Shown here in pieces: positions 34,636-45,640 of a DNA stretch of 64,000 bases; positions within the stretch are counted from its first letter, which is position 1, and each line of letters starts with the position of its first letter. The DNA is from Heterocephalus glaber (Eukaryota > Chordata > Mammalia > Rodentia > Bathyergidae). The position numbers and the translations under genes were made by a program. Location: contig NW_004624843.1 in the NCBI RefSeq assembly GCF_000247695.1, positions 2,800,361-2,864,360 of the forward strand, given 5' to 3'. The notes below the pieces were generated by a model, which was not told where the DNA came from, did not search any database, and saw only the letters and a list, made by a program, of their open reading frames with translations.

Positions 34636-35215
34636 GTTTTGACTTTTATTAGTACATGTTTGCAGTACATAATGATTACCTTCACTGTAGGGGATCAGCA
34701 CATGTACATGACACGTTTCAATTCCCTTCTTTTCCCCCCGCCCTCTACCTTCCTTTCATTTTCAGCACCAGATTCATTTATTTATCTTATAAGAACTTAT
34801 AAAGTTATTATCATATATACAGATTAAAAACCAGACTCATAGGTCAAAGAACATCTAAAACATGTAAGACAATTGTATTAAGTCAAGGTGCACTTTTATA
34901 AACATTGTCCACCCCGGATTACAATCCCTTTTGTTTTCTTTCTCTTTTTTCTTATTACTTGTCTTTTATGTCAAACTTTATATATACTATATATTGAATT
35001 TTTCATATAAGAGAAATCATTTGTTATTTAAATGTGTGTGTCTGAATTACTTCACTGAGTTATTATGAATTGTGCTGCTATAAACATAGGTGTGAATACA
35101 TCATTGTCATAGGATCTCTTTAAGTCTTCTGGGAAGATACCTAGAAGAGGAATAGCTGGGTCAAATGGAATTTCTGCTTTTCCTTTGTTATATTGGTTCA
35201 CTGAGTGACAATACT
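34636..35215 (-). mobile_element. Younger L1 3' end, antisense, nested in an older L1
   Basis: Read on the - strand from 35215: the TTTGACCCAGCTATTCCTCTTC block, ATAGCAGCACAATTCATAATAAC, a long A/G-rich middle, GGGAAAAGAAGGGAATTGAAAC, and the terminal L1 motif ATTATGTACTGCAAACATGTAC with AATAAAAG at its end. It separates two halves of an older antisense L1. Confidence 0.75.
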
Positions 35216-35760
35216 CTTTCTTAAATTTTCAGTCTACTTAGAATTAGTATCACAGCATTTCAAGTAAAATGCAAGGACTGAATTGGACTTACACTTCTTT
35301 TCTCATATATATTCTTTTTTGTCCCTTGGATTTTTTCATATATATATGCTTTTTGTGCCTTAGATGGCCTGATTAAAATCTTTTCAATGAATATATTCTT
35401 TGGAGATCATCAAGAGATTTAAAAATAGATCTCTCCTTTACTTGCCAGGGCTTTCCTCCTCACTCTCTAGCTGCAATGTTAGTACTGAATTTGTCCTTTG
35501 ATTTGCTTTCTATATAGTTCTATCCACCTCCTGAGTTTCTGAGACCTGCCATTGCCTTTTTAAAGGGACTATACTTTAAAAACAGTATAATCACTATGCC
35601 ATTCCTCTTTTCTGTGTCCAATTACTTCCTGCTTCTTCTTGCTTTTGTTTCACTTCAAGACCTTCAGATAGTTATAGGGTCTTTTTTTCTTTTACAGATT
35701 TTATAAGTATTTTGTCCAGAGTTTATAATTGCTAGCTCTGGTAAGTTTGGTCTGATATGA
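35216..35760 (-). mobile_element. Old L1, right part of split element
   Basis: TTTTCAGTCTACTTAGAATTAG and CATTTCAAGTAAAATGCAAGG follow naturally in antisense L1 after the sequence ending at about 34525. To the right it becomes too diverged to assign with certainty; the TTTGGTCTGATATGAGCTATGC block near 35750 may mark its last recognisable part. Confidence 0.5.
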
Positions 35761-36084
35761 GCTATGCTACTATTAGTAGAAATGGGACTTTACCACTCTC
35801 ACTTTTAATAAAGGAAATGAAAATAAATATTATAATAATATATTGGTTCCATCTATAAGATGAGAAAGATAAAAATGTACATAAGACATGTCTAAAATTG
35901 GAGGAGGGGTTACTTCTATGTATTATTGATATAGGTCAGTTATAACAAGCCTTTTATATCTAGCTATGGGAAGTCTAAATTACTGTAGACACTAATGAAA
36001 TAAAAATGTGCACATTTCTTATATATCCATCAAAGAGAAATTAGTTAATTAATTATAATGCATACAATGAATTTTATGAAAAAA
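35761..36084. other. No recognised element
   Basis: AT-rich, nothing recognised. Confidence 0.3.
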
Positions 36085-36310
36085 AACCACATATGAAGTG
36101 TTTGGTTGTATCATATACCATTTTAAATGCCTTCCATGGATTATGTCACACAACCCAACAATACCACTATCATCCCATTTTATATGTGAGAAAAAGATTA
36201 AGCAACATACATAAGATGTCAGAGAGTAACTGGCAAGAAGGGTATTTGAATGCAAAGGAATCTTATTCCAAGAGCATGAGCTAGACCATTATACTTCATT
36301 GCCTCACCAT
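36085..36310 (+). mobile_element. MIR SINE, long copy
   Basis: CATATACCATTTTAAATGCCTTCCATGGATTATGTCACACAACCCAACAATACC, ATCATCCCATTTTATATGTGAGAAAAAGATTAAGCAAC, AGAGAGTAACTGGCAAGAAGGGTATTTGAATGCAAAGGAATC and AGCATGAGCTAGACCATTATACTTCATTGCCTC match the whole 3' two thirds of MIR in order. The frames at 36049-36255 (-) and 36093-36284 (+) are inside it. Confidence 0.8.
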
Positions 36311-38314
36311 AGGGTAATAATGAAAATAACATATCATGAGAATATAATAATAACTGAGAAGACATATAACAGTGACAGTGAAACACCTCCCCGGCACAGT
36401 ATGGAACACTCCTCTGAATATATATTTACGTGAAAAGGGCAAGGTACAGACCAAGTATGTATAACTTTATCAATAACTATATAATAATTTAATAATTAAA
36501 GGACTATATAGCTGTTCATAAGTAATTTTTATTTATGCATAGATTATCCTTGGACACATACTCAAGAATGTGGTACTTGGGGAGAGCCATTGGTGGCTAG
36601 GGCCTGTAGAGCCAAAGAGACAGTTCAATGCATTGCACTCTGTCTTTTGAATGTTGTGCCATGTGGTGCATTATCTACTGAAGAAATAAATTTGATCTTC
36701 TTTCTAAAATAATGCATGATTCATGTGTAGTGTGGTGTATAGTTTACTGTAATGGAACTGTTTATAAAAGGTGAAATGGTCCACTCTTTGCAAAAATAGG
36801 CAAAAAGAGAACTCTTCATCCAAATGACTGTTACCAATATTCTAGCTTGTCTCTGGCATGCAGGTAATACACAGTGAGCTTACAGTGAATAAGCACTGAT
36901 ACACAGGTGCCAGGGAGCTCAGTGCCCAATTTAAAAGCCAGTTGCATTAACTCCCTTAATTTTAGGGTGATGCGCTTGGGTTTTCCTTTTCCTTTGATTT
37001 CCACTTTCTGACCCTACAATATTTATTTTAAGTGTATTTCCCATTCTCAATTCCTGGGGGAGAGATACAATATATATGTGTATATTTCCATCAAATAGGA
37101 AGAGAATGTATCACTCTCACAAGGCACCAGTATTCAGGCTCTCTATTCAACTTGGTGAAATCATTACCTACAAAAGCCTGCAATTCGCTGTTTTTAATCA
37201 ATGTGTTATGTTTATTTACAGAGTTTGTGAAAGAGTAGATCTCTTCACTTCCTTGAATGTGAACTCCAAACTAAATGATCAACCAGTACACTCTTTAAAG
37301 CTTAATTTGGAAATTGTAATCGCCTTCTAAAAACATCACAAAATAACATGATCCTGCCGTAATGCAAAGGCTAAAATGTAATGAATGATTTGTGGTATTA
37401 TTTGCGAATTACTTAAGCATCTGCCACCAGTCTGAGTTTTATGCTTCTTGCGTGCCTGAATTATGCCTTTGAATACACCATGAAAGCATTCCTAACATTC
37501 TTGGAAGTAGGGGAGATAAACCCAGGTTGCTGTGAATGAGACTATGCTCAATATTTGATTATGGCCCCTTAGACTGTTGACTGAGCCTAGAATTTATCAA
37601 GTAATTATATAGTGGAAGTATAAGATGGAGCTGTCCTTTATGTTCTGTTGGCTCAAGTCAATTATAATTTTTTAGAACTGTTCCCATCAACTTTTGCTAA
37701 TTGTAGCATGTATCTCCATGACAGAAAGGAAGCTTATCTCTCATACATATTGCATTTTTTTAAGATCCAAAATGGAAAAGCTATCTTGACTCATAATAAA
37801 TGTCCCTCCTCTCAGGACATGACCAAGAGATCTAACAATGTCCACTTTTCTTCCTTCATAAAAAGAGAGCCTTGTCTATTTCAAACAAATTGAATTTGCC
37901 TTTTATTTTTATAGGTGAGTTCACCTTAATACTTCCACAGGTGCATACATGCACCCAAGTTGTTATTTTTTTGACTAGTTAAAGAAGCACTGCCATTGTG
38001 TCAACCAACTCGAAGCTCCAGGATCAGCCCAGGAGAGTCATTATTTGCAGATGTTTTTAATTTCTTCCATTATCCTCATGCTGTTTCCAGACCACCAGAA
38101 ACCCTACTGCAGGGCACACAGTATCTGTTGCTTGGATTGGTCTTCAATCTTAAAACCTTATTTCTCATTTTCTTGGGCTTTCTAGGTATGAACAATTCAT
38201 TCCATGCTGGCCAAGGTTAAAGAAAGCAGCGAACCATTGGTTGACTACAGAAACTAAAAAGCCTAAAAAAAGAAATTATTTAATAATTGGAATCACTGTA
38301 TTCTGGACAGAGAA
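36311..38314. other. Unassigned; repeat-poor part 37330-37660
   Basis: Overlapping + frames at 37032-37238 and 37076-37330, and frames at 37648-37893 and 37996-38220, show no known domain. 37330-37660 has dense non-repetitive sequence with several TAAT/ATTA motifs and might be conserved non-coding DNA. Confidence 0.3.
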
Positions 38315-38820
38315 AACACTATCATGTATTTTATTATTTTTAAAGATGAAATAGTATTTTAGTGCATGTGTGTGTGTGCATGTGTCACTTTGTCTTTCCG
38401 TTCATCTGTGGACAGACACTCAGGTTGGTCCTGTATCCATATTGTTAACAATGTTACTATGAATATAGGAGTGTAGATATCTTCAGGAGGTGATGATTTC
38501 CACTCTTTTGCTAATATACCCAGAAGAAGGATTATTGGATACATGATAATTCTATTTTTAATTTCTTTAAGAACCTCCATATCACATTCTGTAATGGCTC
38601 CACCATTAAACATTCCTACCAACAGTGTACTGGAGTTCCTTTTGCCTGTGTACCCTCACCAACATTTGTTATCTATTGTCTCTTTGATAATAGCTATTTT
38701 TGTGGTTGTGAGGTAATATGGTTTCAATTTGCATTTCTTCCACGATTAGTGATAGTGAACATCTTTGTATATATATGTTAGTCATTTTTATGTCTTCTTC
38801 ATCTATTCAGTTTTTATGGT
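38315..38820 (-). mobile_element. L1 inverted 5' segment of a twin-primed insertion
   Basis: On the - strand this reads as L1: GCAAATTGAAACCATATTACC, TTGGTGAGGGTACACAGGC, CACTGTTGGTAGGAATG, TGGTGGAGCCATTACAG, a CTGGGTATATTAGCAAAAG block, ATATTCATAGTAACATTG and CTGTCCACAGATGAACGG. The sense continuation of the same element starts on + at 38821. The - frame at 38359-38622 is the decayed ORF2 end. Confidence 0.75.
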
Positions 38821-39215
38821 AAGCAAAATGAGCCCAGCACAAAAAGAAACATATTGTACGATTCAATCATATATGAGGAGTCTCCAAAAATTTCAAATAT
38901 ATAAAGATAGAGAATAAAAGAGTGATTATCACAGCAGGGTAGATGAAATAGGGAAATGTGGTTCCAAAGATAACAAGTAGCTGATATGCTGGATGAACAA
39001 CTCTAGAGACCTAATGTACAACATGAGGACTATAGTAAATAAAATTGTATTGTATCAGGGATTTTGATAAATAAGTAGATTTTAGACACTCTTGATATAA
39101 AAAAAAAACTATGTAAGATGATAGATATGTCAATCTGCTACTCTCATAACTATTTTATTGTATATATATATATCCCATATCACCATATATCATCTCAAAT
39201 ATACACAACAAATTT
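38821..39215 (+). mobile_element. L1 3' UTR, sense part of the same insertion
   Basis: AAGCAAAATGAGCCCAGCAC, AAAAAGAAACATATTGTACG, TCATATATGAGGAGTCTCC, GATAGAGAATAAAAGAGTG, AACATGAGGACTATAGTAAATAAAATTG, a ATGTAAGATGATAGATATGTC block and a tail AAATATACACAACAAATTTATTTT give the L1MA-type 3' UTR in order. An (AT)n run lies at about 39163-39172. Confidence 0.75.
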
Positions 39216-39861
39216 ATTTTAAGAAAGAAATTGTGTATTTTCCACATCGCACAAAGTAGGAAATTGATTTTTAAAGAGACCAATGAACATTACAAACCTA
39301 ATTAGTTGAAGACTGGAACCAGGACTCAGGACATTTTTTTTCTTCCCACTGAATTTCTTTAATATATTTTGAGACTTCTGAGTTACAATATAACCTACAA
39401 GAGAATCATTTCTATTTGATACTCCCAAATCTATCAGCTAATGGAAGATAAAATAGAATTACCTTTCAGTAATAGAGTAGCAGAATATATCTATCAGATA
39501 AGGAAGAACACTGGGCATGGGGCATAAGAGAAAAATTGTCAAACTGTGTCTGCTTGGGAGAGAAGAGAACTTGTGGAAAGTAAAGCTCTTCTCATCAGTG
39601 GGAAGGTGCTGTGCCAAGCCATTTACACTGTGAATCATTTTATACAATAACCAGGTAAATCTGGGTGAAAATCACCAATGTGACTATCATTAGAGAGAAA
39701 TTGTTGCTCTCTCAAACAGCAAAGCTCAGGAGATCCATTTGACCCTGAGTCATGTTTCACCTATGATAGCACACAATTTGCACTCCAACAGAAATAGACT
39801 GAAAGGAATCACAAAAAAATGGAGCTGTTTCCTAATCAAGGTAGAAGAGTCTGAACAACAT
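39216..39861. other. Unassigned; possible MIR piece near 39600
   Basis: GCTGTGCCAAGCCATTTACACTGTGAATC near 39609 has weak MIR-like wording. The - frames at 39219-39428 and 39459-39647 have no domain. Confidence 0.3.
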
Positions 39862-40052
39862 AGCCTTTGGTACACATTTAGTTCCCGCTGCTGGGGAGCC
39901 TGAGGCAGGTGAATTCCAAGTTAAAAGCCAGCTCAGGAAATTTAGAAAGACCTTGTCTCCAAAAAATAAAAATAAAAAGGGTTGGGAATGTTGCTCATTG
40001 TTCCCTGAGTTTAATCCCCAGTACCTCACACACAGAAAAAAAAAAATAGGCT
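39862..40052 (+). mobile_element. B1-ID composite SINE
   Basis: Begins in 7SL-derived sequence (GGTACACATTTAGTTCCCGCTGCTGGGGAGCCTGAGGCAGGTG, AAAAGCCAGCTCAGGAAATTTAG, AAGACCTTGTCTCC). It passes through an A-rich linker (39958-39978) into an ID-like half (GGGTTGGGAATGTTGCTC ... CCTGAGTTTAATCCCCAGTACC) with an A tail at 40037-40047. Same architecture as the - strand copy at 8397-8612. Confidence 0.8.
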
Positions 40053-40559
40053 TTCGTACTAAGTAGACTTATTTCCATATATCACTTGGTAATGAATCAA
40101 TCTTTGGAAAATCACCCTGTTTTCACTGATGAAAGGGTCACAGTAATAAAAGTCACCTTACAGAAGTTTTCTAAAAGTAAATGAGATAATAAATGAAAGT
40201 GACTAGCACTGGGTCTGAAACCCTAAAATAATGTAGTGTATTATAACCAAAAGGCATATAGAGCACAGAAACACTATTGTGGAAGTTTTTTGGAGATAAA
40301 GAATATTGGAAGAAATAAAGATGTACTGAACAGAGTTTTTGATACAACAGAATAACAGGCAGGCTCTCCAAGTCCATGCTTGAAAACATTCATGAATGAG
40401 CCACCTCCAAAATCACCTCGAGTCCTTCCTAGTCAATATGCAATTATTTTAAGTGGATTTTCATCACTCTCTCCCCATACTGTTATAACCGATTAAAATA
40501 TCCTCCGCCTTTCACCACCACCCTGAGATCTGATAAGTTTAGGTGGTCTTTATTTCTCT
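40053..40559. other. No recognised element
   Basis: The - frame at 40171-40389 lacks a domain. Nothing else recognised. Confidence 0.3.
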
Positions 40560-40745
40560 GTCATTGACAAAGTTCAACAATTTTTTGTAACTTTCTTGTT
40601 CCCAGTCCAACTCCTTTGTTAACCAAGCTCTTCCCAGAAACAATGACAAGAAATATTTTAATGCTATCTATCTTTGTATGGCTGATACCTAGCAGAGTGC
40701 CTGATGCATGATCAGTGCCCACACATTATCAGATGAATGAGTGTG
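40560..40745 (+). mobile_element. L2 3' end
   Basis: TATCTTTGTATGGCTGATACCTAGCAGAGTGCCTGATGCATGATCAGTGCCCACACATTATCAGATGAATGAGTG matches the L2 terminus (a CCCAGCACCTAGAACAGTGCCTGGCACATAGTAGG consensus followed by AATAAATATTTGTTGAATGAATGA). Confidence 0.6.
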
Positions 40746-41214
40746 TGAATCATCACTCTCCCTGCCGCCCTGAACTGGGCCTTCGGGAAAATCTTGTTGA
40801 CAGCGTCATGTCCTCCCCAAAATGAAGACTTATGTAATTTGCAGTTGACTGAGTATGAACAAGCACGAGATATTCTGAATATCTATTTTTTTTCAATAAG
40901 TCTAAGCCTCTTCCTCTCAAATAAAAATAAAAACTTGCTGGGCACTTTTGCCATTTAGATGTGACAAATGTGATGGGTACCAGGCTAAGAAACAACCCTT
41001 TCGAATACAGTCAGTGAAGACAGTAACAGAAAGCTGGTCCCCAGCCAGTTTCAAGAAAAATTCACCTCTTGTCTAGATGACTTCTATATTCTATTCACAT
41101 TAATATTAAATTTCTTGGATATGGTAATGACTTCTGCTTTCTCTTAGCACATTTGTAGTCATAACAGTTTATTCCTAGAGATTTGTCTGCCATCTTTAAC
41201 TAAGTTTCTTTGCT
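40746..41214. other. No recognised element
   Basis: The - frame at 40753-40995 has no domain. Nothing else recognised. Confidence 0.3.
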
Positions 41215-41345
41215 ACTCCACACTCAGTATTATCATCTATAAGGCAGACAGTGGTGTGAAGTCATGGGCAGGTTTGAGGACCAAATGAGTGATACAAGTA
41301 AAGCAATTAAACCATCTTTCTATGCAGTGAACAATTAATAAAAGT
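41215..41345 (+). mobile_element. MIR SINE fragment
   Basis: CTCCACACTCAGTATTATCATCTATAAGGCAGACAG, GGGCAGGTTTGAGGACCAAATGAGTGATACAAGTAAAGCAATTAAACC and GCAGTGAACAATTAATAAAAGTTAATATC follow the MIR 3' part (TGTGAGGATTAAATGAGTTAATACATGTAAAGCGC). Confidence 0.7.
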
Positions 41346-42779
41346 TAATATCACAATCATATTCAAACATCTTACATTAATTTAGAGGACTTCAAGGTTT
41401 TAGTTGCAGAGATACTGGATTGCACATACGCTATTCTTGTGAACATTGTTTATTTCAGTCCACCAAGAGATGCCCAATCACTCCTTCTACTTAATATATC
41501 TACACACTTGGTGATTTAGAAGTGAAATTCATGTGATCAAGAAGCCAATGAAATGCTTAGGTCTGAAGCCCCTTCCAGGGGCTTCTTGATGGTGCTGGCT
41601 TCTCCTCACCCTGTGCCCGCCTCACCCACCCCTCCCACCACCGGTGAAATTGTTCCCTCATCCCCAGCTGCCACTTTGACAGAAACTGAGATCCAGCGGG
41701 AGCCTGGCATCCAGACCTATAATTTGCCACTTTATTCTTCAGTCTCAGCAGGGTGCTTCCTGTTGCCAAGGAATCCCGCTTTGAAATGAAAGATGAAATC
41801 GACACCTGCAGAATTCTCTGGCAGCTCATCCCTCATCCTGGGGAAGAGCCTGAATAAGACAGAGGAAAGGGCTTACGGGATGAGAGGTGAGAGGGGCATA
41901 ATACTCGGCCTGAGAAAGTCCACCGGGGAGAGCGCTCAGATGATTGTTTTGCTCCAAAGGCAGTTGTGTTCTCAGGAGAAAAGGAGAAACAGATATTCAA
42001 AGAAAAAGGATTTTACTCTAGGCTTTCCCCCAGCATATTTGACCAGGCTACGTACTGGTGCATTTTTCATTTATTTCTTATTTTTCCTCGCATACCTGAA
42101 AGAGCTAGGATGACTACACATTTATCTGTAGTTTGAGGTTAAATTGACAGAGATGACAATTCTGTTTTTCCAGAAGCCTAAACTTTGAAGAAAATAGCTC
42201 TTCCTCTCCAGTTTTTGACACAATAGCTTTTTTTTAATCTCAGAATTTAGATCCCCTTCAAACCCAGTGGCAACTTGTGTACGTCTTCCGTTTGTGACCG
42301 AAGTAGCTGTACACCTTTTTCGATCTTATCACTGATAATTTTTCTCCAGGCTTAAAAAACCAGCAGAAAATGTATTATCTGATAACAAAGCAGAAAATAT
42401 TACCTAAGTTATACTGAAGTTTATATTATTATGCTATATTATATCTTCTATTAGACCACAAGATATATTGAAGAAAACCATATGTCTATCAAAAAATTGA
42501 TATTTCACTGCAGTTTTGACTTCCAAAAAATATTGAAAAATGTTTCTGAGGGGTGTGATCTTTGGTCATGTATAACAGCAGAGCTTTCATTCAGAAATTT
42601 TGCACTACACCACACTTCCAGGCATCCATGTAATTTTCAGTGTTTTCCTTTCTGGCTGTTTGTTCACACCTATCACAAAAGGAATAAACTAATACTCTGC
42701 TCCAACTCTGCTCAGAAGAGGAGATGCAAAAGAAAGACTAGTGTGGAAAAGACCTTTGCTTATGCATAGAATCTTAGTC
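41346..42779. other. Unassigned; GC-richer block with strong inverted repeats (41536-41990)
   Basis: 41540-41990 is GC-richer than its surroundings and open in several frames on both strands (41553-41789 and 41793-42113 on +, 41557-41829 on -). It starts with two overlapping perfect inverted repeats, at 41536-41590 and 41565-41585 (see findings). I recognise no protein domain. It could be an exon of a gene I do not know, or conserved regulatory DNA. Confidence 0.35.
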
Positions 42780-43245
42780 ATTTATTTATTGAATAAACAT
42801 TTTTGAGGACCTACTATATTGCCTTTAGTGATAGGTGGTGGTTTATAATGGAGAAAAAAACAGAAATTCTGCTTCATGGAATATTTATTTATCAGCAGAG
42901 GAGAAATGGACAATACCAATAAATCCATGTGAATATCAGATGTTTAGATCACAGATTCTTATACAGTACAATAAGGAAATAAGTTGAAACAAAGTCGCTG
43001 TGATGTGGGAGGAGGGAGCCGACCCTTTGGGTGGGACAATCAGTGAAGTTCTCCCTGAGATAGCATTTAGCTGAGCCAGGAAGGCTAAGAAAGCTCTCAC
43101 AGCATAAGATCCAGGCATAGAGTTCTCGATGGAACATTCTGACTGTGATGTCTGGAGCAAACCCAGAGTGGAGAGTGGTGTGGGAAGAAATCCCAAAGTT
43201 ATCCAAGAGCCGAACTGCATCAGGAAGGATATGGGAAGGATATAG
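42780..43245 (+). mobile_element. Possible ancient mammal-wide repeat
   Basis: It opens with TTTATTTATTGAATAAACATTTTTGAGGACCTACTATATTGCC. It then has a loose match to a known old repeat containing a GAAGGCCTCACTGAGAAGGTGACATTT-like region (here TGAAGTTCTCCCTGAGATAGCATTTAGCTGAGCC at 43044-43077), then GGAACATTCTGACTGTGATG. I cannot name the family. The - frames at 42936-43220 run through it. Confidence 0.4.
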
Positions 43246-43599
43246 ACCTAACTCTCCACTAGTGAAGGTTTAGGAGGGCAGGAAGTTCAGCACCCAGGGA
43301 GCGTTAACGGCCTGAAGGTGTAAAAAGCACGTGACTCCAAGGGAAAGTGGAGTCATCAGATAACCCTCCCACGCAAGTCTGTCTCTAAGAATAGCAAGTC
43401 ACTTCGCAGATTTGGAGACCTCTTATTCATGCAGGTGCCAGATGAGAGCCTTTCAAAGCAGTATGTTAAAATACTCTTCACAAATCAGTTGGGTAAAGGG
43501 TAAGTGGTGTCTTTTTGTATTATTTCTACCTGTAATTCTGCAACATACAAAACTTAATACAGAAATTGTGATCAATGGACCAGCGTGGAAAAAAGAATA
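43246..43599. other. No recognised element
   Basis: Short frames only (43412-43600 on +). Nothing recognised. Confidence 0.3.
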
Positions 43600-43860
43600 A
43601 AGAAAAAGAAAAATTAAGCTTAGAAAAAGAGAATGCAATGTATAATGACTCATATAACTATATGAGAAACCTGAAGTATAAGTAAAGAGAAAAATGGGAA
43701 ACAGGGAGACAGATCTTTTGCAAAACAAAAGGAGATGAAGAGATGGAAAGAGGAGGGAGAAAGAATTAGACGTTTTACATGCACGTGCCAACTCCCCGTG
43801 AAGAACTGAACCACTATGTACTACAAACATGTACGAATAAAAACTAAAAATAAAAAAGAT
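43600..43860 (+). mobile_element. L1 3' terminus
   Basis: An A/G-rich region (43680-43770, including GGAAAGAGGAGGGAGAAAG) leads to ACGTTTTACATGCACGTGCC, ACTATGTACTACAAACATGTACGAATAAAAAC and an A-rich tail to 43860: the same L1 end as at 6500-6580 and 29760-29840. The 125-codon - frame at 43453-43830 is the complement of this purine-rich DNA. Confidence 0.7.
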
Positions 43861-44709
43861 AATTAAAAAATCATATATCCATTGGGGTTATAATGAGCAA
43901 AGCTATACACAGACAAAACAAGTGTGGAAAGAAATGTGCAAAGTGAATTCTTTCATTCAGATGGTAAGATAAAGAAACATTTAGTTTTTTCCCTTTAATG
44001 TTATTATAAGATTTTTATAGAAAAGAAAATCCACTTTTTGCTTTCAGCATATGAAAGTATACTTTTGCAACCAGGCAAAAATGTTGTTGATCTTCAAAAA
44101 ATAGAAAGGAACTTTGATATTTATTCAAAGTGTTTCACTTGCTCTATGTAGTGTAAAGCACTGTGAAATATAGTGCTAGTAATATGAATTGATAGATATC
44201 ACTTTATAGATGTCTAAGACATTTCAAGAAAGAAGGAAGCTTAAATGAACATCTAGCTGTCCAGTGCCAATGGAGTTTCTTAGACATCTGATAAACGTGA
44301 GATACTATTATAAATATGCTCCATATAGATCAATATAAGAAAATAATATACAGGATCTCTATTGATGAATTTTGACTCGGCATGTTTTCCAGCTCACTTA
44401 GGGTCCTTGGAAGTGAATTGTTCCCAAATAATCAGGCACTTCCATATTTAATGTCTTTCTGCAATCTGGCCTAATGGTGTGACAAGGGGAATGGTCAAGT
44501 ATCATATAGCCTATACATATGGGACCTGTTTTCCTTCTGTCAAAACTCATCTGAGTTGCTATCAAATTGTGTGTTTGGTATATCAGTTTCTGAAATACTG
44601 TGTATTTTCAATTTTTTTGAAGTGCCTCATGAGTAAAATTTCATTTTCTTTTAAACCTTTGTGCAGTGATTTCTTAGAAGTGACATAATAGCACAAGCAG
44701 CAAAAACAA
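43861..44709. other. No recognised element
   Basis: AT-rich. The + frame at 44479-44688 has no recognisable domain. Confidence 0.3.
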
Positions 44710-45640
44710 AATAAAATAAAACACACAGGACCTCACTAAAGTTAAAAGTTTTGTGCACCAAAGAATACTGTCACAAAAGAAAAACATAATCTGCAATCTG
44801 GGAGACATGTTTTGCATAACATATATTTGACAAGGAACTTGTATCTAGAATACATAAAGAATACTTCCAAGCCAATAATAAGCAATAATCCCATTGTAAA
44901 ATGGGCAAAGAATCTGAACATACATTGCTCTAAAGAATATAGACAAGTGGCTAATAACAACATGAAAATATTCTCAACACCGTTAGCTGTTAGTGAGGTG
45001 CAAACCAATACTACACTGAGACAACACTTTACATTCACTAGAACATCACTAAAAAGATAGATAATAACAATGTTAGAATGATGCGGAGAATTCACAACCC
45101 CTGTACACTGCTTCTAGGAATGTAAAATAGGAAACCAGACTACCAGGGAACAGACTGACAGTTTCTTAAGAGATTGAACATAGAATTATGATGTGACCCA
45201 ATATTCATTTCTAGTATAAATAAAAAGATATATACATACAGCTTTTTAAATAAGATCCAAAAGAGGAAACCACTCCAATGTCCCTCAGTGGATAAAAGGA
45301 CAAATAAGATGTGCTGTATCCTTGTAATGGAATATTATTTAACAATGAAAATAATGAAATGCTGATACATGCTACAACATATGTAAACCTGACAAACATT
45401 ATGGCACAAGAAAGAACCCATGTACAAAAGACTAAATACTGTGTGATTTCATTTACCTAAAATGGCCGGAATAGAAAAATCCATTTGTTGCTTAGTGTTT
45501 GTCTAGAAATAGGGATGGGAAAAATTGAAGGGAAGTGGAAAATGACTGTTAATGAGTAAAGGGTTACTCCTTTGAATGGTAAAAGGTCCTCATACTGATT
45601 GTGATGAGAATTACATAACTAGTGTATATATTTAAAACTA
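44710..45640 (+). mobile_element. Old L1: ORF2 C-terminus and 3' UTR
   Basis: 44724-45060 encodes the decayed end of ORF2 (ACCTCACTAAAGTTAAAAG, GTGCACCAAAGAATACTGTCAC, TGTAAAATGGGCAAAGAATCTG, a GTGAGGTGCAAACCAATACTACACTGAG block). 45070-45640 is L1 3' UTR-type sequence (GAATGATGCGGAGAATTCAC, TTTCTTAAGAGATTGAACATAG, TCCAATGTCCCTCAGTGGATAAAAGG, AATGGAATATTATTTAACAATG). The + frame at 44812-45060 is this ORF2 end. The longer frame on - (44742-45095) is a shadow. Confidence 0.8.

Noticed and set aside
29500..35760. One single very long L1 with ordinary structure
   Set aside because: The pieces differ in orientation and in consensus region, so they must be several insertions.
43453..43830. 125-codon - strand frame with hydrophobic stretches, resembling a membrane protein
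   Set aside because: It is the complement of the purine-rich L1 3' UTR, which automatically encodes phenylalanine/leucine/serine-rich strings.
44742..45095. 117-codon - strand frame
   Set aside because: Antisense of a decayed L1 ORF2 end.
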